The notes beneath the pieces are model-generated. The model did no database searches and was not told the origin of the DNA. It was given only the letters and a program-made list of their open reading frames with translations. Shown piece after piece: positions 1-7,096 of a DNA stretch of 25,183 bases. The stretch spans positions 1-25,183 of the forward strand of contig CAUJFK010000151.1 of assembly GCA_963169175.1 (NCBI GenBank). Direction: 5' to 3'. This stretch comes from Acidobacteriota bacterium (GTDB lineage: Bacteria; Acidobacteriota; Blastocatellia; Pyrinomonadales; Pyrinomonadaceae). The position numbers and the translations under genes are program-made. The number at the start of each line of letters is the position of its first letter. Position 1 is the stretch's first letter.

Positions 1-768
1 GATGAAGAATACCGCGAGCGGCGCGATTATATTGCGAGTTTGGCAAAGCGCTTTCGTGAAACCGGCGTCATTACTGACGTTGATTACAACCCGCGTGAAC
101 AGCGTGTCTGGCGTTACGTTACCGAAGAATTGGCGGAGCTGCACGAGAAACACGCCTCGCCGTTTTATCTGAAGGCGAAACGCGATCTTGGAATAACGAC
201 CGCGAGGATACCGCAATTGACGGAGATGAACCGGAGGTTGAAAGAGCTTACCGGTTTCCGTCTTGCGCCGATCGAAGGGTTGGTCGAAACGCGCGCCTTT
301 CTTAGCTGGCTGTCGTACCGCGTGATGCTCTCTACACAGTACATTCGCCACCACTCGCGGCCTGATTACACACCGGAGCCGGATGTCGTCCACGAATCGA
401 TCGGCCACATCCCGATGTTCACAAATTCGAACTTTGCCGACTTTTCACAATTCATCGGCCACGGCGCCCGGATCGCCTCCGACAAGCAACTCGAAGAACT
501 CGGCCGTCTCTATTGGTTCACCGTCGAGTTTGGCCTCGCTGAAGACGAAGGCGAGATCAAAGCCTACGGCGCAGGACTGCTGTCGTCTTTCGGCGAACTC
601 GAACATGCCTTCGGTGATGAAGTCGAGCGTCGCGCCTTCGACCTTGAACAAGTCATCAACACGCCATACGATTACAGCGAAATGCAGCGCATTCTATACG
701 TCATCCCGTCGTACAGCTATTTGAAGGAAGTGACTCGGAAATATATTGAGAGCTTTGGCAAAAATTAG
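1..768 (+). CDS. phhA: Aromatic amino acid hydroxylase (phenylalanine 4-monooxygenase type), 5' end missing
   Basis: Tetrahydrobiopterin- and Fe(II)-dependent monooxygenase converting phenylalanine to tyrosine in the cytosol, the entry step of the catabolic route continued by hppD and hmgA in this window. The frame is open from base 1, reading DEEYRERRDYIASL before the TTG at 40, so that TTG is internal and the true start lies upstream. Counting from the TTG, the motif HESIGH supplies the two iron histidines (about residues 118 and 123) and WFTVEFGL the iron glutamate (about 163). STQYIRH, YTPEPD and YGAGLLSS are family signatures. The catalytic core is complete, so only an N-terminal stretch is lost to the window edge. 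Tyrosine or tryptophan hydroxylase activity cannot be excluded from sequence, but the pathway context favours phenylalanine. A MazEF-like pair begins 12 bases downstream. Confidence 0.92.
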   Translation, partial: DEEYRERRDYIASLAKRFRETGVITDVDYNPREQRVWRYVTEELAELHEKHASPFYLKAKRDLGITTARIPQLTEMNRRLKELTGFRLAPIEGLVETRAFLSWLSYRVMLSTQYIRHHSRPDYTPEPDVVHESIGHIPMFTNSNFADFSQFIGHGARIASDKQLEELGRLYWFTVEFGLAEDEGEIKAYGAGLLSSFGELEHAFGDEVERRAFDLEQVINTPYDYSEMQRILYVIPSYSYLKEVTRKYIESFGKN

Positions 769-780
769 CTAGAATTAAGT

Positions 781-1044
781 ATGATTCAAACTCTCGAAGC
801 TGAAATCGATGTAAACGGAAACGTCCGTTTGCTTGAGACCATTCGTCTGAAGCAGCCGCGTCGGGCGTTATTAACTGTACTTGAAGAAGAACCGAAACTG
901 ATCGGCGGCAAAACTTGGGCGAACAATCGGGAATTGTCCGAAGCTCTCGACGCCGCTTATGCCAACGATTCGGACGACGACGAAAAGGAGTTTTTGCGCC
1001 TGGCGAAGGCCAAGCAATCGCAAGTTCTGGACGAATGGAAATAA
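781..1044 (+). CDS. Putative antitoxin of a MazF-type toxin-antitoxin pair
   Basis: An 87-residue protein whose 3' end overlaps the start of a MazF-like toxin by 10 bases, the usual antitoxin-first arrangement. The first 35 residues are rich in alternating hydrophobic positions (EAEIDVNGNVRLLE...RRALLTVLEEEP), compatible with a small swapped-hairpin DNA-binding fold. The second half is charged and probably unstructured, with an acidic DSDDDEKEF stretch followed by a helical LRLAKAKQSQVLDEWK tail, as expected for the toxin-neutralising arm of an antitoxin. Families such as MazE/AbrB or DUF2281 come to mind, but no diagnostic motif fixes the family. The call rests mainly on the neighbour. Such proteins normally repress their own operon. 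The ribosome binding site is weak. Confidence 0.7.
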   Translation: MIQTLEAEIDVNGNVRLLETIRLKQPRRALLTVLEEEPKLIGGKTWANNRELSEALDAAYANDSDDDEKEFLRLAKAKQSQVLDEWK

Positions 1045-1367
1045 ATCAAGGTGATGTATTTTGGTTCGATGCCGGTGAACCGAGAGGTTCGGCACCGGCT
1101 TTCTTGCGACCGGTCGTCGTTGTTCAGAACGATGTTTTTAACCGCGGCCCACTCGGCACGGCATTGGTCTGTGCACTGACTACGAATTTGCGTCGCGCAA
1201 AAGCACCCGGAAGCGTCTTGCTGAATGAGAATGAGGCTGATCTATCCAAACCGAGCGTCGTCGTTGTCTCGCAGGTGCTAACTATTAGTAAATCTGAGTT
1301 GCGCGAAAAGATCGGTACCGTATCGAAAGGTCGGATCGACGAGATTGTTGCGGAATCAAGCTGCTGA
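1035..1367 (+). CDS. mazF: MazF/PemK-family endoribonuclease toxin
   Basis: A 110-residue toxin that in this family cleaves mRNA at short sequence motifs when its antitoxin is degraded. Starting at the ATG at 1035 gives MEINQGDVFWFDAGEP, the classic MazF opening. It is followed by LRPVVVVQNDVFN (the RPvvVvQ strand with a conserved basic residue), a TT motif in ALTTNLRR, and KPSVVVVSQVLTISKSEL, which matches the PSvv.vsqi.tvdk segment of the fold. An earlier in-frame ATG at 915 would add 40 residues inside the antitoxin in another frame and is unlikely. Length is normal for the family (about 110). The start lies inside the antitoxin gene, implying translational coupling. Confidence 0.9.
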   Translation: MEINQGDVFWFDAGEPRGSAPAFLRPVVVVQNDVFNRGPLGTALVCALTTNLRRAKAPGSVLLNENEADLSKPSVVVVSQVLTISKSELREKIGTVSKGRIDEIVAESSC

Positions 1368-1400
1368 TCGAGCCGCGCGAGATCGAATAAGCCAAATGAA

Positions 1401-2669
1401 ATGCGTTCAATTCAATATCTAACAACACTGGTCTTCGTCGTAATTGTTTTTGCGTCCGTAACTGCGGCGCAGTCCATTGAATCTTTGTCGCCCGGAAAGC
1501 CGGTCGCTATATCGCTTTCGCCGGGCGAAGCGCGTTCGTTTGGGCTTGAGATGAAGGCTGGTGATTATGCGGAGATAAAATTTAAGGCGGACGAGAACCC
1601 TGAGGTTGCGTTTGGCTTTTTGGATGCATCTGGAAAGGCGCTTGTGACGGGCAATTCGGCTTCGAGCAACGCGGCGGTTTTTATCGCGCCGAAGGAAGGA
1701 AAATATACTTTTCTCGTTAAATATGAGAACTCGCCGGATGCGAGCGGGCCGCGGAAAATGACGCTCGAATATTCGAACAAGTTTGTGCTGCCAAAAGGCA
1801 GCAAACAAAAGGCTGTTAGCACGATAAACGGATTCAAGGTCAGGATAATGTTTGTCCCCGGGGAGGATCCTGAATGGGGCGACAATGTTGTCCTCTTTGA
1901 AAAACGCGACGCGCTCAAAGGAATTTTGAGAAATGACGGCAATGCGGGCTTTACAGGTTTTAGTTTCCCGGACGATCCGGCAAATGCCGAGACGCCGGAG
2001 CAGAAGAAGCAAGGCGCCCTGCTCCGCAAGACCGCGGACAAGACCGGCGACGGAATTCCTGATGCGATGATCGACTATTTCTCCGGCGGAGCGCATTGCT
2101 GTTTCAGCACCTATTTTGTGAACCTTGGAAACACGGTGGATGTTGTCGAGGTCGTGAATACCGACAACGCGACGCTCGCGGCGATCGGCGTGAATCCAAA
2201 AGGTGGGCTGCGTTTTGTGACGAATGAAAATGCTTTTGCATACTGGAATATTTCGTTTGCCGGTTCGCCGATGCCGGAAGTTATTCTCGAATTCCGGAAC
2301 GGCAAACTCCGGCCGAATTTCGCTTTGATGAAAAAGCCCGCACCGACGATGGCAAAGCTGCGGACAATGGCTCGGGCCGCTTCGCGCAAGATATCGAACA
2401 ACCCATACACCGAGGTCGGAATGGATTTTCAGGAGGCGTTTTGGAGCGAAATGCTCGACCTTATCTACACCGGCCATGAACCGCTCGCCTGGCAATATTT
2501 CGACATGGTCTGGCCCGCGAAAAAGCCCGGCAAAGAGAAGTTCAAAGCCGATTTCAAAGAAGCCCTCGCCGAAAGCTACTACGGCACCCGAAACATAAAC
2601 ACCAGAAACAGCATGCGAAACAGCATGCAGCTTTTTGAAAAAATCTATAACACGATGCGCGAGCAATAA
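1401..2669 (+). CDS. Exported protein of unknown function with PPC-like N-terminal domain
   Basis: A 422-residue protein with a clear Sec signal peptide (residues 1-23, hydrophobic core YLTTLVFVVIVFASV, cleavage near TAAQ). Residues about 30-125 read as a beta-sandwich similar to bacterial pre-peptidase C-terminal (PPC) domains: LSPGEARSFGLEMKAGDYAEI, then a closing YTFLVKYENS strand. The central part holds a DKTGDGIPDAMIDYFSGG segment followed by AHCC, a calcium-loop-like and Cys-pair motif seen in uncharacterised exported proteins. The C-terminal about 120 residues look helical and resemble none I know. It probably acts in the periplasm or outside the cell, but the function is unknown. It ends 7 bases before the nuclease gene. 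Confidence 0.7.
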   Translation: MRSIQYLTTLVFVVIVFASVTAAQSIESLSPGKPVAISLSPGEARSFGLEMKAGDYAEIKFKADENPEVAFGFLDASGKALVTGNSASSNAAVFIAPKEGKYTFLVKYENSPDASGPRKMTLEYSNKFVLPKGSKQKAVSTINGFKVRIMFVPGEDPEWGDNVVLFEKRDALKGILRNDGNAGFTGFSFPDDPANAETPEQKKQGALLRKTADKTGDGIPDAMIDYFSGGAHCCFSTYFVNLGNTVDVVEVVNTDNATLAAIGVNPKGGLRFVTNENAFAYWNISFAGSPMPEVILEFRNGKLRPNFALMKKPAPTMAKLRTMARAASRKISNNPYTEVGMDFQEAFWSEMLDLIYTGHEPLAWQYFDMVWPAKKPGKEKFKADFKEALAESYYGTRNINTRNSMRNSMQLFEKIYNTMREQ

Positions 2670-2676
2670 GGTTTCA

Positions 2677-3693
2677 ATGGATAAATTAGAATTCATTACA
2701 CGCCAGTTTGCCAAGGCTCAGACAAAAAGATACGAGCATTATGTTGTGCACCGCATCCATACTTTGCTTAATGATTTGCGGGTGAAGTTCGTGACACAAC
2801 AGTTTGTTAGCCGGCCGGATGGTCGAGCGATTACCGATATGTTTTTCCCGCAGTTGGGAATACACGTTGAAGTCGATGAAGGTTTTCACAAGAAACAGAT
2901 CGATGCCGACAAACTTCGCGAAGCCGACATCATTAATGCCACCGGCCATCAGATCGTTCGGGTCGATGTGACAAAGAATATCGAGAGTATTAATACCGAC
3001 ATTGACGACATAGTAACTACGATCCGAGGTAAAATTGACGAGACGCCAGATTTTGAGCCGTGGGATTTGGAGGCTGAAATGAACCCTCAAACATATATCG
3101 AAAAGGGTTATTTAGACATAAGTGAAAATGTTGCATTCCGAACGATTGCTGACGGTGCGAGTTGTTTCGGCAAGGATTATAGCGGTGGTATGCAGAAAGC
3201 GTGGTTTCCTCATCCGGTCGAACCGAATAAATATCTGTGGTTTCTGAAGTTGTATGAAAACGAGCAATGGAACAATCAACTCTCGGCGGACGAAAAGACG
3301 ATAACGGAATTTTCAAAAGACCCAGACTCGTTTCGAGAACACATTGACCGGAACATTCGTGAGACGGAACGAATTCACTCAAGGATTGTTTTTGCAAGAG
3401 TAAAGGGACCATTAGGCGATCTGATGTACCGTTTCAAAGGCGAATACAAGATGGACCTGGAAGCCACGAACTATGAAGTTGGATGCATCTTTCGATGCAT
3501 CGCAACCAGAGTAAAAACGTATCCATTTGTAGGTAAGATCAAAGCCATTGACGAATCGCAAAGTGCCGTCGGAGATATGGAATGGTTTTATCGAGAGAAT
3601 ATTAGTGAACTCCCAGCCGAACAACGGCTAAAGCTGGCGTCGAGGATATTGCTTGACCTAACGCGAAATGGAAACGATGGAAACGCTGTATGA
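2677..3693 (+). CDS. PD-(D/E)XK nuclease-like protein, possible modified-DNA-dependent endonuclease
   Basis: A 338-residue protein. The ATG at 2677 is preferred over one at 2635, because the latter lies inside the upstream gene and MDKLEFITRQ begins the sensible sequence. The N-terminal half has a nuclease core: ITD (D54), then HVEVDEGFH (E65, D67, H71), then KQIDADKLREADI and HQIVRVDV, the pattern of Vsr/DUF559-type PD-(D/E)XK enzymes. The C-terminal half has WFLKLYENEQW, a long charged helix, and a beta-rich LMYRFKGEY...CIFRCIATRVKTY segment that could be an SRA/PUA-like base-reading domain. A Vsr-like nuclease followed by an SRA-like domain is the layout of the PvuRts1I/AbaSI hydroxymethylcytosine-dependent enzymes, and the size is similar. 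This assignment is inference and needs a profile search. The stop overlaps the ORF6N start (ATGA). Base composition looks more AT-rich than in the flanking catabolic genes, hinting at transfer. Confidence 0.6.
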   Translation: MDKLEFITRQFAKAQTKRYEHYVVHRIHTLLNDLRVKFVTQQFVSRPDGRAITDMFFPQLGIHVEVDEGFHKKQIDADKLREADIINATGHQIVRVDVTKNIESINTDIDDIVTTIRGKIDETPDFEPWDLEAEMNPQTYIEKGYLDISENVAFRTIADGASCFGKDYSGGMQKAWFPHPVEPNKYLWFLKLYENEQWNNQLSADEKTITEFSKDPDSFREHIDRNIRETERIHSRIVFARVKGPLGDLMYRFKGEYKMDLEATNYEVGCIFRCIATRVKTYPFVGKIKAIDESQSAVGDMEWFYRENISELPAEQRLKLASRILLDLTRNGNDGNAV

Positions 3694-4247
3694 CATCCAA
3701 AGTAAAGAAGCTTACAGAAACAGCGATTGTCACGCTTGACCAGGTTGAGCGGAGAATATATTTGATACGCGGGCAGAAAGTAATGCTGGACAGCGAGTTG
3801 GCGGAACTTTACGGAGTTACGACGGGTCGTATGAACGAACAGGTGCGTCGCAATATCGAGCGATTCCCTGACGATTTTATGCTTCAGCTCACGCGCGACG
3901 AATTTGACAACTTGATATCGCAATTTGCGACATCAAGTCCCAGGAATTATGGCGGCCGTAGAAAATTACCATTAGTTTTCACTGAGCAAGGCGTTGCAAT
4001 GTTGTCGAGTGTGTTGAACAGCGAACGGGCGGTGCAGGTGAATATTGCGATCATGCGGGCATTTGTGAATATGCGAAAGTTGGCGGTGACGAATGAGGAA
4101 GTCGCAAAACGATTGGCGGTGATCGAGAGAAAGATCGACCATCATGACGACAATTTTAAGAAGGTGTTCGGGGCGATACGCGCGATGCTGAATTCGCCGT
4201 CGAAACCGCAAAAACAAATAGGATATATTCAGGAAAAGCGATCATGA
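3690..4247 (+). CDS. ORF6N domain-containing DNA-binding protein
   Basis: A 185-residue protein with an N-terminal ORF6N domain (about residues 16-120): RIYLIRGQKVMLDSELAELYGV, then VRRNIERFPDDFMLQLT, then LPLVFTEQGVAMLSSVLNS and AVQVNIAIMRAFVNMR. These are all hallmark blocks of the phage antirepressor-like ORF6N family. The remainder (about 125-185) is a charged helix (EEVAKRLAVIERKIDHH), probably a short coiled coil. ORF6N domains occur in phage and in chromosomal accessory islands, where they are thought to bind DNA; the role of the chromosomal forms is unclear. It is coupled by 4-base ATGA overlaps both to the nuclease upstream and to hppD downstream, so the three genes are probably co-translated. 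Confidence 0.85.
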   Translation: MTSKVKKLTETAIVTLDQVERRIYLIRGQKVMLDSELAELYGVTTGRMNEQVRRNIERFPDDFMLQLTRDEFDNLISQFATSSPRNYGGRRKLPLVFTEQGVAMLSSVLNSERAVQVNIAIMRAFVNMRKLAVTNEEVAKRLAVIERKIDHHDDNFKKVFGAIRAMLNSPSKPQKQIGYIQEKRS

Positions 4248-5413
4248 CAGAACAAAGAAATCCCTTAGGGTTGAAAAAGATACATCACGTTGAGTTTTAC
4301 GTCGGCAATGCGAAGCAGGCGGAGTTTTTTTACCGCAAGGCTTTCGGGTTTTCGCGGGCCGGGTATATGGGGTTGGAGACGGGCAACCGCGAGGTTACGT
4401 CGTATCTGTTGAAGCAGAACAACGTAAACTTTATTTTGTCCACGCCGCTTTCGCCCGACCATCCGGGTTCGGAGCATATCAAGCAGCATGGCGATGGTGT
4501 GCATGACATCGCGTTTCAGGTCGAGGATGTTGACCACGCTTTTAACGAGGCGGTGAAGCGAGGTGCGCGGCCGGTGGAAGCGCCGCACGATCATGGCGAT
4601 GAGAACGGCGTGGTACGTCATGCGTCGATCGCGACCTATGGCGATACGATACATTCGTTTTTGTCGTACAGCCGCGGCGGGCGCCAGCCCGCTAACGGAG
4701 GCGGTTCTGACAGGATGGCTGCGGCTCCGGCGGAGGAGAAATATATCTATTCGGGCGTTTTTCTTCCGGGGTTTGTTGAGCAGCAGGTCGAGGGCGAATC
4801 GACGGGCATTATGATGGTCGATCATATCGTCGGCAATGTCGAGCTCGGCAAGATGAACGAATGGTGCGATTTTTATCGCGATGTGATGGGATTTCATCGC
4901 TACATCACATTTGACGATCAAGACATTTCTACCGAGTATTCGGCCTTGATGTCGATCGTAATGAGCGATGGCGGGCACAATATAAAATTCCCGATCAACG
5001 AACCAGCCGAGAGCAAAAAGGGCGTTTCGCAGATACAGGAATACATCGATTATTACCGTTCGGCCGGTGCCCAGCACATCGCCCTGCTTTGCCGCGACGT
5101 CATTCACACCGTTGGAATGCTGCAGGCAAACGGCGTCGAATTCCTCCGTGTGCCGGACACTTATTACGACGAGATACCCGAACGCATAGGCGAGATCGAC
5201 GAGAACATCGAAGATCTGAAGAAACTCGGCATCCTCGTTGACCGCGACGAAGAAGGCTATCTGCTGCAGATATTCACGAAACCGGTCGAAGATAGGCCCA
5301 CAGTCTTCTACGAAATTCTCCAACGCAAAGGCTGCAAAGGCTTCGGCAAAGGCAATTTTAAAGCGTTGTTCATCTCGATAGAAGAAGAACAACGGCGAAG
5401 GGGAAATCTCTAG
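4244..5413 (+). CDS. hppD: 4-hydroxyphenylpyruvate dioxygenase
   Basis: A 389-residue Fe(II) enzyme that converts 4-hydroxyphenylpyruvate to homogentisate in tyrosine catabolism. It has two vicinal-oxygen-chelate domains. The N-terminal one starts at HHVEFYVGNAKQAEFFY; the catalytic C-terminal one contains the iron ligands H194 (VDHIVGN), H278 (GAQHIALLCRD) and E357 (PTVFYEILQRKG). The C-terminal KGFGKGNFKALF segment is typical. Residues about 144-165 (GGRQPANGGGSDRMAAAP region) lie in the interdomain linker where homologues have a shorter sequence. They are encoded by a repeat element also found in hmgA. Overall length is near the family norm. The ATG overlaps the stop of the ORF6N gene (ATGA), so translation may be coupled to it. 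A degenerate copy of its 3' end lies at 6591-6690. Confidence 0.96.
   Translation: MTEQRNPLGLKKIHHVEFYVGNAKQAEFFYRKAFGFSRAGYMGLETGNREVTSYLLKQNNVNFILSTPLSPDHPGSEHIKQHGDGVHDIAFQVEDVDHAFNEAVKRGARPVEAPHDHGDENGVVRHASIATYGDTIHSFLSYSRGGRQPANGGGSDRMAAAPAEEKYIYSGVFLPGFVEQQVEGESTGIMMVDHIVGNVELGKMNEWCDFYRDVMGFHRYITFDDQDISTEYSALMSIVMSDGGHNIKFPINEPAESKKGVSQIQEYIDYYRSAGAQHIALLCRDVIHTVGMLQANGVEFLRVPDTYYDEIPERIGEIDENIEDLKKLGILVDRDEEGYLLQIFTKPVEDRPTVFYEILQRKGCKGFGKGNFKALFISIEEEQRRRGNL
4688..4711 (+). repeat. Repeat element, core block 2, inside hppD
   Basis: The 24 bases run CCCGCTAACG, GA, GGCGGTTCTGAC. They match the block at 10078-10101 in hmgA at 22 of 24 positions by my count. Both copies are read in the same frame, giving PAN-(G/A)-GGSD. 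The flanking sequence extends the inserted segment to roughly 4670-4740. The element sits exactly where HPPD homologues have a shorter interdomain linker. Confidence 0.75.
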
Positions 5414-5437
5414 CACTTTATCAGATCGCGAGTTTGG

Positions 5438-6469
5438 TTAATCCAAAAACTCCCGAACGATATAATTAGGCCGCTGCTTTGCTTCGTCGTAGATGCGGCC
5501 GATATATTCCCCGATAGATCCCAAAAGTATCAGCTGAACACCGCCGACGAAAAGGACGATGACCACTATTGAGGTCCAGCCGCGTTCAAGGTGATAGTCG
5601 ATGAACCACGCCCAGAACGCGACGACCAATAGAGCAAGCGCGGCAAAGAACGCCAGAAAGCCAGCGAACGAAGCCAATCGGAGTGGAAAACTCGAAAAGC
5701 CGACAATGCCGTTTATCGCAAGCCTCACCGATTGCCTGAATGTATATTTAGCGTCACCAGCAAATCGGGCGGGCCGTTCAAATTCGACAGCTACCTGGCG
5801 AAATCCGACCCAACTTCGAAGCCCGCGAAGAAAGCGGTTCTTTTCCGGCAGCGCTTTTAGATGCGTGACCACCTTGCGGTCCAGCAGGCAAAAATCGCCC
5901 GTGTCGAGCGGAATATCGATGCTCGAAATATATTGCAAAACGCGGTAGAACGTCTTGGCGAATAACCGCTTGGCGAACGTGTCGTCATCACGCCGTTTCC
6001 GCACTGCATAAACTATTTCTCCGCCGGCACGCCACTTCTCCAGCATTTCGCCGATGACGTGCGGCGGGTCCTGCAGGTCGGCGTCCATCAGGATCGTTGC
6101 CGCACCGCGGCTGTGGTCGATGCCGGCCGTTATCGCCGCCTGGTGGCCGAAGTTGCGTGAAAAATTTACCAGCTTTACACGCGCATCCGTTGTGCGCAGT
6201 TCGCGGACCAGTTCTTCACTCCTATCGCGACTGCCGTCGTTCACAAAAATGATCTCCGCCGATCGCACGTTGCTTTGGCCTATGACTTCGGTCACCCGGC
6301 GATAAAGTTCGGGGATACTCTCTTCTTCGTTATAGATCGGGAACACAAGCGAAAGCTCGATGTCGTCAACGGACGCATCGGAATGCACGTCAGCCATTCG
6401 GACAAGCTCGGCGGCTAGTCGTTTGGCCATCTGTGGGCTGTCACGGCAGAAATTCTCGAGTTCGGTCAT
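5438..6469 (-). CDS. Family 2 glycosyltransferase, polyprenyl-phosphate sugar transferase type
   Basis: A 343-residue inner-membrane enzyme of the DPM1/GtrB/ArnC-like class. It would transfer a sugar from a nucleotide donor to undecaprenyl phosphate on the cytosolic face. The GT-A domain runs from about residue 38: LSLVFPIYNEEESIPELY, then IIFVNDGSRD, then NFSRNFGHQAAITAGI, the DAD metal motif at 129-131 within MDADLQDPP, and a DTGDFCLLDRK acceptor-site segment. Two C-terminal membrane helices (about 250-275 and 288-310) precede the basic IGRIYDEAKQRPNYIV tail. The first 37 residues are extra and could reflect a later true start (M14 or M26). The gene lies convergent to hppD and is flanked on its other side by a remnant of the hppD 3' end, suggesting insertion into or beside an ancestral hppD. 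Sugar specificity cannot be read from sequence. Confidence 0.88.
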   Translation of the reverse strand: MTELENFCRDSPQMAKRLAAELVRMADVHSDASVDDIELSLVFPIYNEEESIPELYRRVTEVIGQSNVRSAEIIFVNDGSRDRSEELVRELRTTDARVKLVNFSRNFGHQAAITAGIDHSRGAATILMDADLQDPPHVIGEMLEKWRAGGEIVYAVRKRRDDDTFAKRLFAKTFYRVLQYISSIDIPLDTGDFCLLDRKVVTHLKALPEKNRFLRGLRSWVGFRQVAVEFERPARFAGDAKYTFRQSVRLAINGIVGFSSFPLRLASFAGFLAFFAALALLVVAFWAWFIDYHLERGWTSIVVIVLFVGGVQLILLGSIGEYIGRIYDEAKQRPNYIVREFLD

Positions 6470-6590
6470 CAGTTGCGAAGCGTGTTCAAACGTTCAAATG
6501 AACGAATCGATTATGTAGAAACCTGGCGGAAATCTCAACCAGATTATCCCGGCGAGTCTAACCCGTTGGAGACAGGCAACCCCTCTTCGA

Positions 6591-6690
6591 CTAAATTCTC
6601 CAACACAAAGCTTGCAAAGGCTTCGACAAAGGCAATTTCAAAGCGCTATTCGTCTCGATCAGAAAGAGAACGGCGGCGGCGCGGAAATCT
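6591..6690 (+). pseudogene. Degenerate duplicate of the hppD 3' end
   Basis: Bases 6591-6660 match hppD bases 5311-5380 at 60 of 70 positions by eye, without gaps. They still translate as LQHKACKGFDKGNFKALFVSI, against LQRKGCKGFGKGNFKALFISI in the intact gene. After that the copies share a GGAAATCT end with small indels. Weaker similarity may reach back to about 6540. No start or metal-binding region is present. It is a remnant either of a second HPPD gene or of the original hppD end displaced when the glycosyltransferase gene arrived. Confidence 0.75.
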
Positions 6691-6785
6691 GTAAGTCTTG
6701 ATCACCGCAGTTGGCCTAGCTGGCCAAGAATACCCATCGCGCCCAAAACGAATGAGGCTATCATCAGGCCCATTGCAATGTTGAG

Positions 6786-6983
6786 TTAGCTTTCGGCGCT
6801 GCTTACGTTTCCGACGTCCGCAGCATTCCTTGCCCGATTCGCGACGATCGAGGCCGCTATACCGCCAACACAACAGAATAAAATGCTGATGAGGCTAAGG
6901 ATGAAGATCGTGTTTGCTTTTCTGGCGACCGCAAGTTGGCGGGCCGCATCTTCAGGCGTCTGATCGATTCCTAACATGGACAT
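6786..6983 (-). CDS. Small membrane protein, probably truncated by an in-frame stop
   Basis: Sixty-five residues: a charged N-terminus with a helix EDAARQLAVARKANT, one strong transmembrane segment (IFILSLISILFCCVGGIAAS), and a soluble tail ending AES. The TAA at 6786-6788 is followed in the same frame by 27 sense codons that begin LNIAMGLMIASFVLG, a convincing second membrane helix, and end with TGA at 6702-6704. The pattern (helix, loop, second helix) suggests a two-helix protein related to small CD225/DUF4190-like proteins, interrupted by a nonsense codon. Family membership is a guess. It may still be expressed in short form. No strong ribosome binding site is visible before ATG 6983; a second Met lies two codons later. 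Confidence 0.45.
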   Translation of the reverse strand: MSMLGIDQTPEDAARQLAVARKANTIFILSLISILFCCVGGIAASIVANRARNAADVGNVSSAES

Positions 6984-7096
6984 AAGATCACACTTGCTTA
7001 GTCATAGGTAAACTGATGGATTGTAACAGACACTTCGCGAATGTGTACAAAGATAGATCTTGTTTTCCCTTGATCATGCCGTTATAGGCGACGTCA

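Noticed and set aside
1419..2714. Long minus-strand frame of 431 codons opposite the exported protein
   Set aside because: It is rich in Arg/His with no domain, and the plus strand has a signal peptide and coherent folds; this is a GC-driven shadow frame.
4265..5416. 383-codon minus-strand frame opposite hppD
   Set aside because: HPPD on the plus strand is certain; the antisense product has no recognisable motif.
6473..6694. Plus-strand 73-codon frame beside the glycosyltransferase gene
   Set aside because: It reads through the hppD remnant in the wrong frame; its C-terminal RRRGNL coincidence arises from the remnant.
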